Assembly (NCBI GenBank): GCA_947589605.1
Contig: CANQBR010000009.1
Coordinates: 1-51,373, forward strand
Reading direction: 5' to 3'
DNA: 51,373 nt
Source of the DNA: an uncultured Phascolarctobacterium sp.
GTDB taxonomy: Bacteria > Bacillota > Negativicutes > Acidaminococcales > Acidaminococcaceae
A program made the translations under genes and the position numbers. Under the pieces are notes generated by a model, which searched no databases, was not told where the DNA came from, and saw only the letters and a list, made by a program, of their open reading frames with translations. Below, piece by piece: positions 7,922 through 15,765 of this stretch. Every line of letters begins with the position of its first letter. The first letter of the stretch is position 1.

Positions 7922-9511
7922 TCAATAACGATAGTCCTGTCCTAAAATGACGGTGCCGTCCCAGTTGCCCTCCGGTTTGGCGGCGATAAAGATCTTGTTT
8001 TTGAAAGGGATCTTGCTCAATTTGTAAACTACCGAGCTGCTGCTCGCTACCACACGAGTGTCCGGCAAAGGTGTGTCGCTGCCGCCGTCGATGACGAAGT
8101 AGCCCGCTTTGGCCAATTGAGCGGCGGCGTGAGGAGCAGCTGCCGGGTCGCCGGAGCGATCTATAAGGCGTAAAGTCGTCTGAGAGCGGCTCGCCGGTGA
8201 CTTTTTAGCAGGTGCGGCCAACACTTCTTCTTTGGCGATGGCCGTTTTATTGCTCTTATCGCCTGCCGCCGTCTCGCTTTTTGGGGCGGCCTTTTCTTTT
8301 TCGGCAGTCTCTTTTGCGGCCTTCGCCTCGGCTTTTTTCATTTTTTTGATGGCAGCCGACACTTCTTCCCTTTTGCTCTCTATCTCTTTCTTCTCTTTGC
8401 GCAGTTGTCGGCGGATATTTTTATCCTTAGCCTGTTTGATATCGTCTTCTAATTTTTTCTCTTGCAGCAAAAGCTGCCGCTCTCGCCGAGAAAGCTCTTC
8501 GATCGTCTCCGGGCCGGGCTGCCGCAGCTCTTTCTCTGTCGTTGGGCTGCTCTTTACCTCTTTGTTTTCGCTGCGCTTCGCTTCTCTTTCGTATTCTGCG
8601 GCTAAAAGTTTGGCGGCGGTCACATATTTATCGCTCATCTGCGCGCCCTGCATATCGGCCACCATACGCCGCAACTCGACGATATCCGGCAGCCAGTAGC
8701 TGATCCCTTCGATATATTCGGGAGTGCCCGGCACCGTCGCCATCACCAGCCCCTTTTCTTTCACCATGGCCCGCAGGGCTCGGCCTATCTCCAGCATATC
8801 GCCCATAGAAAGATCGGTCTCGATCATGGTGAACAATTGTTTGCTCAGCCCCGGCAGCCGCAGCAGCAGTTGAGCAGAGTTGATCTTTTCGTAAACGGCC
8901 ATCAAGAAATGCTGCTGACGGCGGATGCGTCCTATGTCCCCGTCTTCGTCTCGATAACGAACGTATTGGATAGCTGCGGCCCCGTTCAAATGCTGACGGC
9001 CCGCCTTCAAGTCGACGGTAAAACCGTCATAAGGGTCGTGGTACTGCATGTCCTTTTCCACGTCGATATCGATGCCGCCGATGGCGTCCACCAGACCGGA
9101 GAAACCTTTGAAGTCCACCGCCACATAATTGTGGATGTGCAGGCCCAGCAATTCTTCTGCCGTCGCCTGAGTGAGTTTTCTGCCGCCGTAAGCGTAAGCA
9201 TGATTGATCTTGTCCCAGCCGTGCTTTTGGATCTTCACCCGCGTGTCGCGAGGGACGCTGAGAAGGGCCACATCTTTTTTGTCGGAATCGAACATCACCA
9301 CGAAGAGAGTATCGCTCCGCCCCGGGTCGTTATCTTCCGGCCGCGGGTCCACCCCCAGCACGACTATATTGCGTTTTACGGCCAAACGTTCCGTCGGTCT
9401 CAGGGCGTCGAGGCTCTCTTGGCCCGAGGGTGCGAAAAAGTCGCTCAAAGCATAGCCCACTGCCAATACTGCCGCTAAGACGACGGCCAAAATACAGAGC
9501 TTATTCTTCAT
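7922..9511 (-). CDS. LCP family cell-wall glycopolymer ligase with LytR_C domain (LCP1)
   Basis: Membrane-anchored LytR-CpsA-Psr protein, 529 residues. N-terminal signal anchor (about 4-25), LCP catalytic domain (about 45-290) with the family motifs GRSDTLFVV, SVPRDTRV, NHAYAYGG, DIGRIRRQQHFL and VPGTPEYI, a long Lys/Glu-rich charged segment (about 310-420, coiled-coil-like), and a C-terminal LytR_C domain (about 440-529). LCP proteins attach undecaprenyl-linked polymers to peptidoglycan or related acceptors outside the membrane. The first 26 codons and 17 bp of leader are identical to the neighbouring paralogue LCP2. Codon use is GC-rich, like the rest of the window. Confidence 0.95.
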   Translation of the reverse strand: MKNKLCILAVVLAAVLAVGYALSDFFAPSGQESLDALRPTERLAVKRNIVVLGVDPRPEDNDPGRSDTLFVVMFDSDKKDVALLSVPRDTRVKIQKHGWDKINHAYAYGGRKLTQATAEELLGLHIHNYVAVDFKGFSGLVDAIGGIDIDVEKDMQYHDPYDGFTVDLKAGRQHLNGAAAIQYVRYRDEDGDIGRIRRQQHFLMAVYEKINSAQLLLRLPGLSKQLFTMIETDLSMGDMLEIGRALRAMVKEKGLVMATVPGTPEYIEGISYWLPDIVELRRMVADMQGAQMSDKYVTAAKLLAAEYEREAKRSENKEVKSSPTTEKELRQPGPETIEELSRRERQLLLQEKKLEDDIKQAKDKNIRRQLRKEKKEIESKREEVSAAIKKMKKAEAKAAKETAEKEKAAPKSETAAGDKSNKTAIAKEEVLAAPAKKSPASRSQTTLRLIDRSGDPAAAPHAAAQLAKAGYFVIDGGSDTPLPDTRVVASSSSVVYKLSKIPFKNKIFIAAKPEGNWDGTVILGQDYRY

Positions 9512-9528
9512 GCTTCTCTCTCATTTCT
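9434..9528 (-). repeat. Direct repeat copy 1 (95 bp, exact)
   Basis: Perfectly identical to 10876-10970. It covers 17 bp of leader with the ribosome site, the start codon and codons 1-26 of LCP1. Identity stops abruptly at both ends. Confidence 0.97.
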
Positions 9529-9636
9529 TGCAAAAGCCACTAATAGGAGTTTATTTACTTAATGTACTGCAGACCTACTGTTTGCTTCCATCTCTGTATC
9601 CAGTAGAGGGAGATAGCTACATACAGTTCTCGATCC

Positions 9637-10953
9637 TTACCCTGCTTTGTCCAACTGAGCGGTTGTTGGTGGCTTGCCGTTCTGCTTTTTCTCATAGTCG
9701 TTTCCTTGCTTTTTTTGCATATCCATCTTACGTTTCTTCACTGCCTTCTTTGTCGTTTTTTCATTTGCCTTTTTGAACCCTTTATATTTAGAAGAGTGTG
9801 CTTTGTCTTTCTTCTCTGCTGTTTTTTCCTTTTTATGCAACTGCCGTATCACCTCCGCTTTTTTTGTCTTTTTTATATCTTCCTTTAGCTCTTTCTTTTG
9901 CTCAGGGGCCCGCTTTTCCCTATTAATTGAAGCTTTGATGCTTTTACTTTGGTAAGAAGTCAAAGGCTTCTTAGACTTTAAATCAGCATCTTCGATTGCA
10001 ACCTTTTTGCCCTGCTCCGTTCCGCTTTGGTACTTTGCAGTTAAAACCTTGTCGGCAGTTGCATATTCATCGCTCACCTGAGCGCCCTGCATATCATCAA
10101 CCAAGTGGCGCAAATCAGTAACATCCGGCAACCAATAACTAACACCCTCAATGTATTCAGGAGTACCCGGCACTGTGGCCAGCAACAACTTTTTCTCCTG
10201 CATCATAACCAGCAAAGTCCGGCCCAATTCCACCATATCGCTCAACGATAGGTCTGTCTCGATCATAGTGAACAGTTGCTTGCTTAGTCCCGGTAGTTGC
10301 AACAGAAGTTGGGGAGAGTTCATCTTTTCGTAGGCGGCCAGTAAAAAATGCTGCTGTCGACGAATACGTCCTATATCTCCGTCCCTGCCGCGGTATCGCA
10401 CATACCTAAGGGCAGCAGCTCCGTTAAGGTGTTGTATTCCTGGCTTCAATTTTAAATTAAAAGTAGCATAGGGGTCGCGGTAGAACAATTCCTTTTCTAT
10501 TTCTATATCTACCCCTCCGATGGCATCTACCAGTCCTGCGAAACCTTTGAAGTCCACTACCACATAATTATGGAGTTTTAACTTCAACAGTTCTTCCGCC
10601 GTCTTCTTGGTTAACGCCGCACCTCCAAGAGAGTAGGCATGGTTGATTTTGTCCCAACCGTGGTTGTCTATCCACACTCTGGTATCACGAGGTACGTTTA
10701 ATATGGGCACATTCTTTTTTTTAGGATCTAGCATTACTACAAAAATAGTGTCGCTCCGCCCTGCATCAAATTTTTTCGGTCGCAAGTCCACCCCTAAGAC
10801 TACGATATTTTGTTTTATTGACAGTTGCTCTATAGAGCTCGCATCGTCAGAGTGCTTCTCTGCAGCTTTTGGAAGGAAAAAGTCGCTCAAAGCATAGCCC
10901 ACTGCCAATACTGCCGCTAAGACGACGGCCAAAATACAGAGCTTATTCTTCAT
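9637..10953 (-). CDS. LCP family protein, paralogue lacking LytR_C (LCP2)
   Basis: 438 residues: the same signal anchor as LCP1 (26 identical residues), LCP domain with GRSDTIFVV, NVPRDTRV, DGDIGRIRRQQHFL and VPGTPEYI, all catalytic-region motifs retained, then a very Lys-rich tail. The tail ends in TTAQLDKAG followed at once by a stop, exactly where LCP1 continues (AAAQLAKAG) into its LytR_C domain, so the C-terminal domain has been lost. The body is clearly AT-richer and uses different codons from LCP1, yet the first 95 bp match perfectly. This suggests that the body was acquired or diverged separately. Probably functional as a ligase, since the LCP domain is intact. Followed by 125 bp before LCP1, in which I see no terminator. 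Confidence 0.93.
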   Translation of the reverse strand: MKNKLCILAVVLAAVLAVGYALSDFFLPKAAEKHSDDASSIEQLSIKQNIVVLGVDLRPKKFDAGRSDTIFVVMLDPKKKNVPILNVPRDTRVWIDNHGWDKINHAYSLGGAALTKKTAEELLKLKLHNYVVVDFKGFAGLVDAIGGVDIEIEKELFYRDPYATFNLKLKPGIQHLNGAAALRYVRYRGRDGDIGRIRRQQHFLLAAYEKMNSPQLLLQLPGLSKQLFTMIETDLSLSDMVELGRTLLVMMQEKKLLLATVPGTPEYIEGVSYWLPDVTDLRHLVDDMQGAQVSDEYATADKVLTAKYQSGTEQGKKVAIEDADLKSKKPLTSYQSKSIKASINREKRAPEQKKELKEDIKKTKKAEVIRQLHKKEKTAEKKDKAHSSKYKGFKKANEKTTKKAVKKRKMDMQKKQGNDYEKKQNGKPPTTAQLDKAG

Positions 10954-10970
10954 GCTTCTCTCTCATTTCT
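10876..10970 (-). repeat. Direct repeat copy 2 (95 bp, exact)
   Basis: Same 95 bp as 9434-9528, at the 5' end of LCP2, 1442 bp away. Recombination between the copies would delete LCP2 cleanly and leave NUDIX - LCP1. Confidence 0.97.
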
Positions 10971-10971
10971 C

Positions 10972-11619
10972 TTAAATATTCGCGAGCAGCTCGCGATGAG
11001 TGCGGAGAAAACTGCAGAGGATGCGGGCCGTCATGCCCCAGATCACTCGTTCTTCGTATAGGTAGAAATAAACCGTATAGTCTTTGCGACGGCGCCAGTT
11101 GCGCTGCCGCTCCGGCACCAAATGAAAGGGAAAGTCCGGTCTCGGTCTGTCGGCCAGCTCTGCCGTCGCCGTCAACGGCTCCGTCTTCAGGAAGAAACTC
11201 AGGGGCACGGTGAAGACTTCTTCCACCTCCGCCGCACTGAAACCGATCTTCTTCGGTTCTTCGATCGCTCCCAAAAAAGGATGGATGATGGGCCCGGAAT
11301 AGGTCACCAAAGTAGACAGCTCACCCAGCACGGTTATGTCCGTCGGTGTCAGCCCCAACTCTTCGCAGCACTCCCGCACCGCCGTCTGCCGAAAATCTTT
11401 GTCGGTGCACTCCGCCTTGCCGCCGGGGAAACAAATTTCTCCCGGCTGACGCTTCAATTTTTTAGAGCGCACTTCAAAAAGCAGGGCGACGCCCTCTTTT
11501 GTCGGCACCAGCGGCAGCAACACAGCCGCGTCCCACAGGCCGTCCGTTTTGTCTATCTCCGCCGGCTTGAGGCTCAAGCTCGCCGCAAGGCGAGAGCTCA
11601 ATTCTTCCAACTTTTTCAT
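10972..11619 (-). CDS. NUDIX hydrolase, CoA pyrophosphatase type
   Basis: 215 residues. The Nudix box is visible as GGKAECTDKDF..AVRECCEELGL (about 66-88; GxxxxxE and REccEELG). Upstream it has the additional CoA-pyrophosphatase signature LLPLVPT...LKRQPGEICFPGG. Such enzymes split CoA or its derivatives to phosphopantetheine and ADP. First gene of the operon with the two LCP genes and the VOC gene; the reason for that linkage is not evident. Start ATG has an AAGGGG ribosome site. Confidence 0.92.
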   Translation of the reverse strand: MKKLEELSSRLAASLSLKPAEIDKTDGLWDAAVLLPLVPTKEGVALLFEVRSKKLKRQPGEICFPGGKAECTDKDFRQTAVRECCEELGLTPTDITVLGELSTLVTYSGPIIHPFLGAIEEPKKIGFSAAEVEEVFTVPLSFFLKTEPLTATAELADRPRPDFPFHLVPERQRNWRRRKDYTVYFYLYEERVIWGMTARILCSFLRTHRELLANI

Positions 11620-11646
11620 GCCGCCGCTTCCCCTTCCGTTATTATC

Positions 11647-11674
11647 ATTATAACCTTTCTTCGCCGCCTGTGAA
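11647..11674 (-). promoter_or_regulatory. Promoter of the NUDIX-LCP2-LCP1-VOC operon
   Basis: Minus strand TTCACA (11669-11674), 16-bp spacer, perfect TATAAT (11647-11652), about 28 bp before the NUDIX start. Confidence 0.65.
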
Positions 11675-12132
11675 AAGAATTATTTGCCGCCGCACATAGT
11701 CCTCTTCGCGTAAAAAACTTGAATTTTTCAAATTTTTCATCAAAGATGAAAACCAGGCGCTCCTCTCTTGTGAGAATTTTTTTGAAATGATAGATCGAGA
11801 TGGCAGCTTATTTTCGTAGGAGCCGATGCGTATAAAAAAGAGCATGACGACTTGCAAAAAAATCGTCTGTTCTTTGGAGCAAAGAAAAAATATCGCCGCC
11901 TATACAAAAAAGATCGATTTTCTATTTAGTGCGGCACGACAGCAGCATCAATCTTCACGAACTGCTGCACAGTGGTGACTTCAAGCGCCTTGCCAATGAG
12001 CGCTTGCTTTATTGAAAATAAGATGCGAGGGAAAAGATCGTACATCGATAGCTGTATGTACGCGCTTAATGACCTGATAAAATTTGTGCCGATCGCTCGA
12101 ATTTTGCCCAAGCGTCGGCGAAAAAACAGCGG
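11675..12132. other. AT-rich stretch without a convincing gene
   Basis: No reading frame here has a ribosome site or a recognisable product. It contains small hairpins (TTTTCATC-AAA-GATGAAAA at 11734-11752). A minus-strand frame of 69 codons (11926-12135) has an internal peptide-like part (MYDLFPRILF...VPH) but nothing I recognise. Composition is poorer in GC than the flanks, so it may be a decayed remnant. Confidence 0.4.
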
Positions 12133-12168
12133 CAAAAAACGGCAGCTTCCTTTTTGGGGAGGCTGCCG
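12133..12168. terminator. Terminator of the small peptide gene
   Basis: CGGCAGC...GCTGCCG stem (12140-12168), with a run of six T after it on the minus strand (12134-12139). Lies 70 bp beyond the stop of the peptide gene and supports that this gene is transcribed. Confidence 0.65.
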
Positions 12169-12237
12169 CCTTTTGATATCCGGATCTTTTGTGCGTCGTT
12201 CAGTTGAAAAAGTTCGGAAATGCTCCTCTCTTTTCTT

Positions 12238-12417
12238 TTACTTACAGCCGCACCTGCATCTGCTCTCGATGACCCAGTCCGCCGCATCGCTGCCCAACGC
12301 GTTTTCCAGCGCATCTTCCACCCACATGGTCGGGCCGCTGTAGTAGGCCCGAGTAACTTGACTGGATACTATCCCGCACACTATCAGGAGCAGAAGTATC
12401 ATCCCCGTTCTTTTCAT
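12238..12417 (-). CDS. Small secreted peptide with Cys-rich C terminus (59 residues)
   Basis: A short gene, easily missed for its size. Minus strand ATG at 12417 preceded by AAGGAGG with 8-nt spacing; 59 codons to a TAA at 12238. The N terminus is a good signal peptide (MKRTG then a Leu/Ile/Val core, residues 6-19, and a likely cleavage after VTRA at 24). The mature part would be about 35 residues, acidic, with two Trp (32 and 48), and ends in RCRCGCK, three alternating Cys at 54, 56 and 58. It follows the exported TPR protein gene by 134 bp and has its own terminator. I do not recognise a family. The Cys tail could bind metal or form disulphides, but this is a guess. Confidence 0.72.
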   Translation of the reverse strand: MKRTGMILLLLIVCGIVSSQVTRAYYSGPTMWVEDALENALGSDAADWVIESRCRCGCK

Positions 12418-12551
12418 TTGCCTTACCTCCTTTTGCTTATCTTATCCTTAAGGCCGATAAAAAGCCCGGCTTTTATTTCCGACGGACAGTTGCTATGATG
12501 TCGTTATGCTATGTGTTCTGATTTTTTCGGCATCCCATCTGCCCGATCGTT

Positions 12552-14321
12552 TCATCTTCTGTGATGACCGCCGTGACTTCCTCTTATGCGATCGTTATCG
12601 AAGTTCGAAGGCTCGTGATGCCTGCTGATCGTCGAACTTCTCGCAGGAGCTCTCTGCACCGAAGGTCGGGGAGCGCCGGATCTTGACTGACTCACACGGG
12701 GCCTGCTCGTATTTTGGGCAGGGACGCTGACACGGGGAGCGCTGCCGCTTGCTGAACGGCGAAAAGTCGCACTGCTCTGTGTAGGCCGACTGACTGCCGG
12801 AGCCGATCTCTTCATCGTCGCCTGTCGTGTGCTCATCGTCGGCCGTTGGACCGAAGGCCGAGAGCTTGCGGCTGCGGGACGACGAAACGTTGAGCTCGTC
12901 GTGCCCGACGTCGGTCGTTGAGCCGAAGGCCGAGAGTTTGCGGCTGCGGGACGACGAAACGTTGAGCTTGTCGAGCTCGACGTCGGTCTCCTCACGATCG
13001 GTGTGGTCTTGTTGCCCGTCGATCGCTGTGCTGTAGGAGCAGAAGTCACTGCCGCCGGCTTAGAGGCTATCGCTGCAGAGTTGCCTCCCACAGGCAAAGG
13101 CATCGTGCTGACAGAGCCGTTGCTCTTAGGTGCGGCGGTTTTGTTTCCTCTTACGATCTCGGTGGCCGGTGCCTTTGCGCCCGGGCGTTTTGCTATCGCC
13201 GGTCCCTTCCAACCGTCGGGCAAAAGCACCTGAGGTGCAGAAGCACCTTTCTTCGCTTCGGGGGCAGGAGCGACGGTATTTTTCCCCGCCTTGGGCAACG
13301 ACGGCACATTGATCTTCGGTGCCGGTGCAGAACTTAAATGGGGAGCCCCTGCTGCCCCGCCCCGTGCCAAATTGGGCAACATCACCGCTCCCTTTGCATC
13401 GGGAGGTGGCTGTGCCGGCCCCGGCCCTACATCGCTGCCGGGAGGCGGAGGAGGAGCACCGCCGGGCACAGAGCCCGGATGATGGGCCGGCGGAGGAGGA
13501 GGCGGCATATGGCCGGGCCGCCAGCCGCCGGGAGGCGGCAAAGGAGCATGATGAAAATGATGAGGCCAGCAGAAATTCATATAGAACCAATACGGTCTCT
13601 CCCAATAGCAATAGCGATAATAATGATCGTGCCCGCTGTAATGAACAGTCCTCGTCTTATCGGCTTCGATGGCGGCGCTCAGTTCTTTATCCAAAGCCTT
13701 CAGCTCTTCGTTGCCCGAGTCGTATTGTAAGCCCTTAGTGGCATAAGCCTTGGCCTTATAGATCGAGCCCTTGTTTCTTTCGGCCAAAGCCAATTCCAAA
13801 CACATCAGGGCCCGCACAGAATTCAGGTCGCCGTCGGAATTGATGCCCGGGAAAAGTTTCAGGCCCGCTTCGTATTCCGAGGCCCAATAGTAAACGGAAG
13901 CGATCTCTGCCGGGGAGCCGGTGACCTGCTTTTTGTGGCTCTTGTAATATTTTACGCTCTCTTTGGCCGTGGCCCTGAGCTTGCCCATGTCCTCTTCTTC
14001 CGTATATATAGAGAGGAGCAGAGTTAAAGTGGGCCAGTCCTTGTCGTATTGCAGAGCTTTTTCCAAATAAAGGGCGGCTTGCTCGTTGTTTCCCTCTTGG
14101 TGTTCTAAATAACCGCGCCAATAATAGCCTTCGCCCTTTTTGGGATATTTGGCGATATAAGCATCGATCTTAGAGAGAGCGGCCCCCCTGTCTTCTTGGA
14201 TCAAAGCCGTCGCCGCAGCCCGATCTTTAAAAAGAGAGGGCGTTTTGGCCTCCGTCATTCCCGGCGCCTGCGCCAAGATGAACACGGCGACCGCCGCCGC
14301 TACCCATCTGCCTTTCAGCAT
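12552..14321 (-). CDS. Exported TPR protein with Pro/His-rich and Arg/Ser-repeat tail
   Basis: About 589 residues. Signal peptide (1-25, cleavage near MTEA), then a TPR-like helical region (about 35-225; YYWRGYLEHQEGNNEQAALYLEKAL is replaced here by its key Trp/Gly/Ala pattern near residues 65-90), then a Tyr/His/Trp-rich segment (about 230-260), a Pro/Gly/His-rich segment with runs of five to six Pro (about 260-310), and a basic low-complexity C-terminal 200 residues built of FRRPAA..SRPS.QRPT units of 24 codons. Start: the ATG at 14321 follows AAGGAAGGTGGGG and is better placed than the one at 14339. Location is probably periplasmic or surface; function unknown. Lies 64 bp after the SIMPL-domain gene. 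Confidence 0.85.
   Translation of the reverse strand: MLKGRWVAAAVAVFILAQAPGMTEAKTPSLFKDRAAATALIQEDRGAALSKIDAYIAKYPKKGEGYYWRGYLEHQEGNNEQAALYLEKALQYDKDWPTLTLLLSIYTEEEDMGKLRATAKESVKYYKSHKKQVTGSPAEIASVYYWASEYEAGLKLFPGINSDGDLNSVRALMCLELALAERNKGSIYKAKAYATKGLQYDSGNEELKALDKELSAAIEADKTRTVHYSGHDHYYRYCYWERPYWFYMNFCWPHHFHHAPLPPPGGWRPGHMPPPPPPAHHPGSVPGGAPPPPPGSDVGPGPAQPPPDAKGAVMLPNLARGGAAGAPHLSSAPAPKINVPSLPKAGKNTVAPAPEAKKGASAPQVLLPDGWKGPAIAKRPGAKAPATEIVRGNKTAAPKSNGSVSTMPLPVGGNSAAIASKPAAVTSAPTAQRSTGNKTTPIVRRPTSSSTSSTFRRPAAANSRPSAQRPTSGTTSSTFRRPAAASSRPSVQRPTMSTRQATMKRSAPAVSRPTQSSATFRRSASGSAPRVSVPAQNTSRPRVSQSRSGAPRPSVQRAPARSSTISRHHEPSNFDNDRIRGSHGGHHRR
12851..12994 (-). repeat. Two tandem 72-bp coding repeats
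   Basis: Near-identical 72-bp units begin at 12851 and 12923, each encoding a 24-residue Arg/Pro/Ser/Thr unit (..TSSTFRRPAA.SRPS.Q). They are in frame, so copy number could change without disrupting the protein. Confidence 0.75.
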
Positions 14322-14385
14322 AGCCCCACCTTCCTTCATTGCCGATCCTCATTCACATGCTTTGATATATTATGCCTTTTCTTTT

Positions 14386-15114
14386 TTACTCCAAGGCAAA
14401 AGTAACGTCCACGTTGGCGCTCACTTCCAATTGCACCGGTTGGATCACCGTCTGAGAGGCCAAATTTTTCGCCATGCTGCCGGATGCGACACCGTCCATG
14501 GCGCTCATCACGCCGCTGTAACTGTTGATGCGTGCAGAGAGCAGTCTCCCCACTTTGCGGCCGTCGCTTTGGGCCACCGCCTCGGCCTGTTGTCTGGCAG
14601 AGGCCACGGCCTTCGCCAGCAATTGGTTCCACACCTGCTCCCGCTTGCTCAGGCTGTATTCGATGTTGTTGATATTGTCAACCCCGCCGGCTGCCAATTT
14701 GTCGATGACGGTGCCGATCTTGCTCAGGTCTTCTACTTTCACCTTCATAGTATTGTCTGCCCGATAGCCGTTGATCTTGCCCTTGGCATCGTAGCGGGGA
14801 TTTACATAAAAGCGCACCTGATAATAATCGTCTCTGGTCAAATTACTGCCCAACAATGCGCGTTTGATCTGCGCTGTTTTGGCCGCCACCTGCTGCACCG
14901 CTTCTTCCGAAGTGGAACCCGAGCCTTGTATGGAGAAGTGGATGTAGGCCATATCGGGAGCCACTTGCCGCACCGCTCTCGTGTTGAGAGAGATGTCTTC
15001 CAGATCTCCCTTGTAAGCTTGGGCGGCGGGTGCGCCCGTCAAGCCCAAAAAAGTTCCGCCGATCAAGCAGATGCTCAAAGCCCTGCACAAAATTTTTTTC
15101 GCCTTTCTATCCAT
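14386..15114 (-). CDS. Exported SIMPL (DUF541) domain protein
   Basis: 242 residues with a signal peptide (1-33, cleavage near AAQA) and one SIMPL/DUF541 domain over the rest: alternating strands with the repeated V.A..A...I...L pattern, YRADNTMKVKV in the middle and a final LEVSANVDVTFALE strand. Family members are periplasmic or envelope proteins of unclear role, often linked to oxidative stress. Start has AAAGGATGG upstream. First of three consecutive genes for exported proteins on this strand. A TATACT box lies about 45 bp upstream on the minus strand but its -35 is poor. Confidence 0.9.
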   Translation of the reverse strand: MDRKAKKILCRALSICLIGGTFLGLTGAPAAQAYKGDLEDISLNTRAVRQVAPDMAYIHFSIQGSGSTSEEAVQQVAAKTAQIKRALLGSNLTRDDYYQVRFYVNPRYDAKGKINGYRADNTMKVKVEDLSKIGTVIDKLAAGGVDNINNIEYSLSKREQVWNQLLAKAVASARQQAEAVAQSDGRKVGRLLSARINSYSGVMSAMDGVASGSMAKNLASQTVIQPVQLEVSANVDVTFALE

Positions 15115-15270
15115 AGTCTTACCATCCTTTCATCGCCTATTTTCGGGGAAAGGACCTTTACGGCCCCTTTTGCCTTTAAGTATAGCGGCGAACTGTGGCA
15201 AAACTATGACGAAAATTTTTCTCGCAAAAAATTTTTTCTGCTTTTTCAAACGGCCGGCAAAATTTCAAAG

Positions 15271-15765
15271 TCAGTCTTTTTGCGGCCGCCGTTCTTTGAA
15301 AAAATCTTTCAGCACTGCCCGGCACTCTTCTTCCAAAACTCCCGCCCGCACCGCCGTACGATGATTCAGCGCGGCGTTGTTCACGATGTTGAAGATGGAC
15401 TCTGCTCCTCCAGCCTTGCTGTCCGGGCAGCCGTAGACGAGGCGCCCCACCCGGGCATTGACGACGGCGCCGCTGCACATGGGGCAAGGCTCCAAGGTGA
15501 CATAAAGAGAACAATCGCTCAAACGCCAGCGGCCCAATGCGGCGCAGGCTTCTTGCACGGCGATGAGCTCCGCGTGAGCGGTGGCATCGTGCAGTTCCTC
15601 TCTTTTGTTGCGGGCGGCGGCCACCACTCGCCCTTGCCCGTCCGCTATCACCGCTCCCACGGGGACTTCTCCTGCCTCTTTTGCCAGCCGTGCTTCCTCC
15701 AGCGCCAATCCCATATAAAATTCGTCGGACTGTCTGCCTTCGACGATCTTTGCTTTTTCTTTCAT
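15271..15765 (-). CDS. tadA: tRNA-specific adenosine deaminase TadA
   Basis: Converts A34 of tRNA-Arg(ACG) to inosine. Zinc-deaminase motifs are clear: HAELIAVQEA (His ligand and catalytic Glu) and LEPCPMCSGAVV (two Cys ligands). AGEVPVGAVI near the N terminus and RLVYGCPDSKAGG are typical of TadA. The ATG at 15765 shares ATGA with the stop of the upstream ABC-F gene; a longer in-frame start at 15801 lies inside that gene and is rejected. About 164 residues, normal for the family. Confidence 0.95.
   Translation of the reverse strand: MKEKAKIVEGRQSDEFYMGLALEEARLAKEAGEVPVGAVIADGQGRVVAAARNKREELHDATAHAELIAVQEACAALGRWRLSDCSLYVTLEPCPMCSGAVVNARVGRLVYGCPDSKAGGAESIFNIVNNAALNHRTAVRAGVLEEECRAVLKDFFKERRPQKD

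Noticed and set aside
11926-12135. 69-codon minus-strand frame that might be a transposase or acyltransferase fragment
   Set aside because: No motif could be assigned, no ribosome site, and the frame crosses the terminator of the small peptide gene.
12827-13036. Regular repeats resembling a CRISPR or satellite
   Set aside because: The 72-bp units are coding repeats in frame with the TPR protein and lack the repeat-spacer structure.
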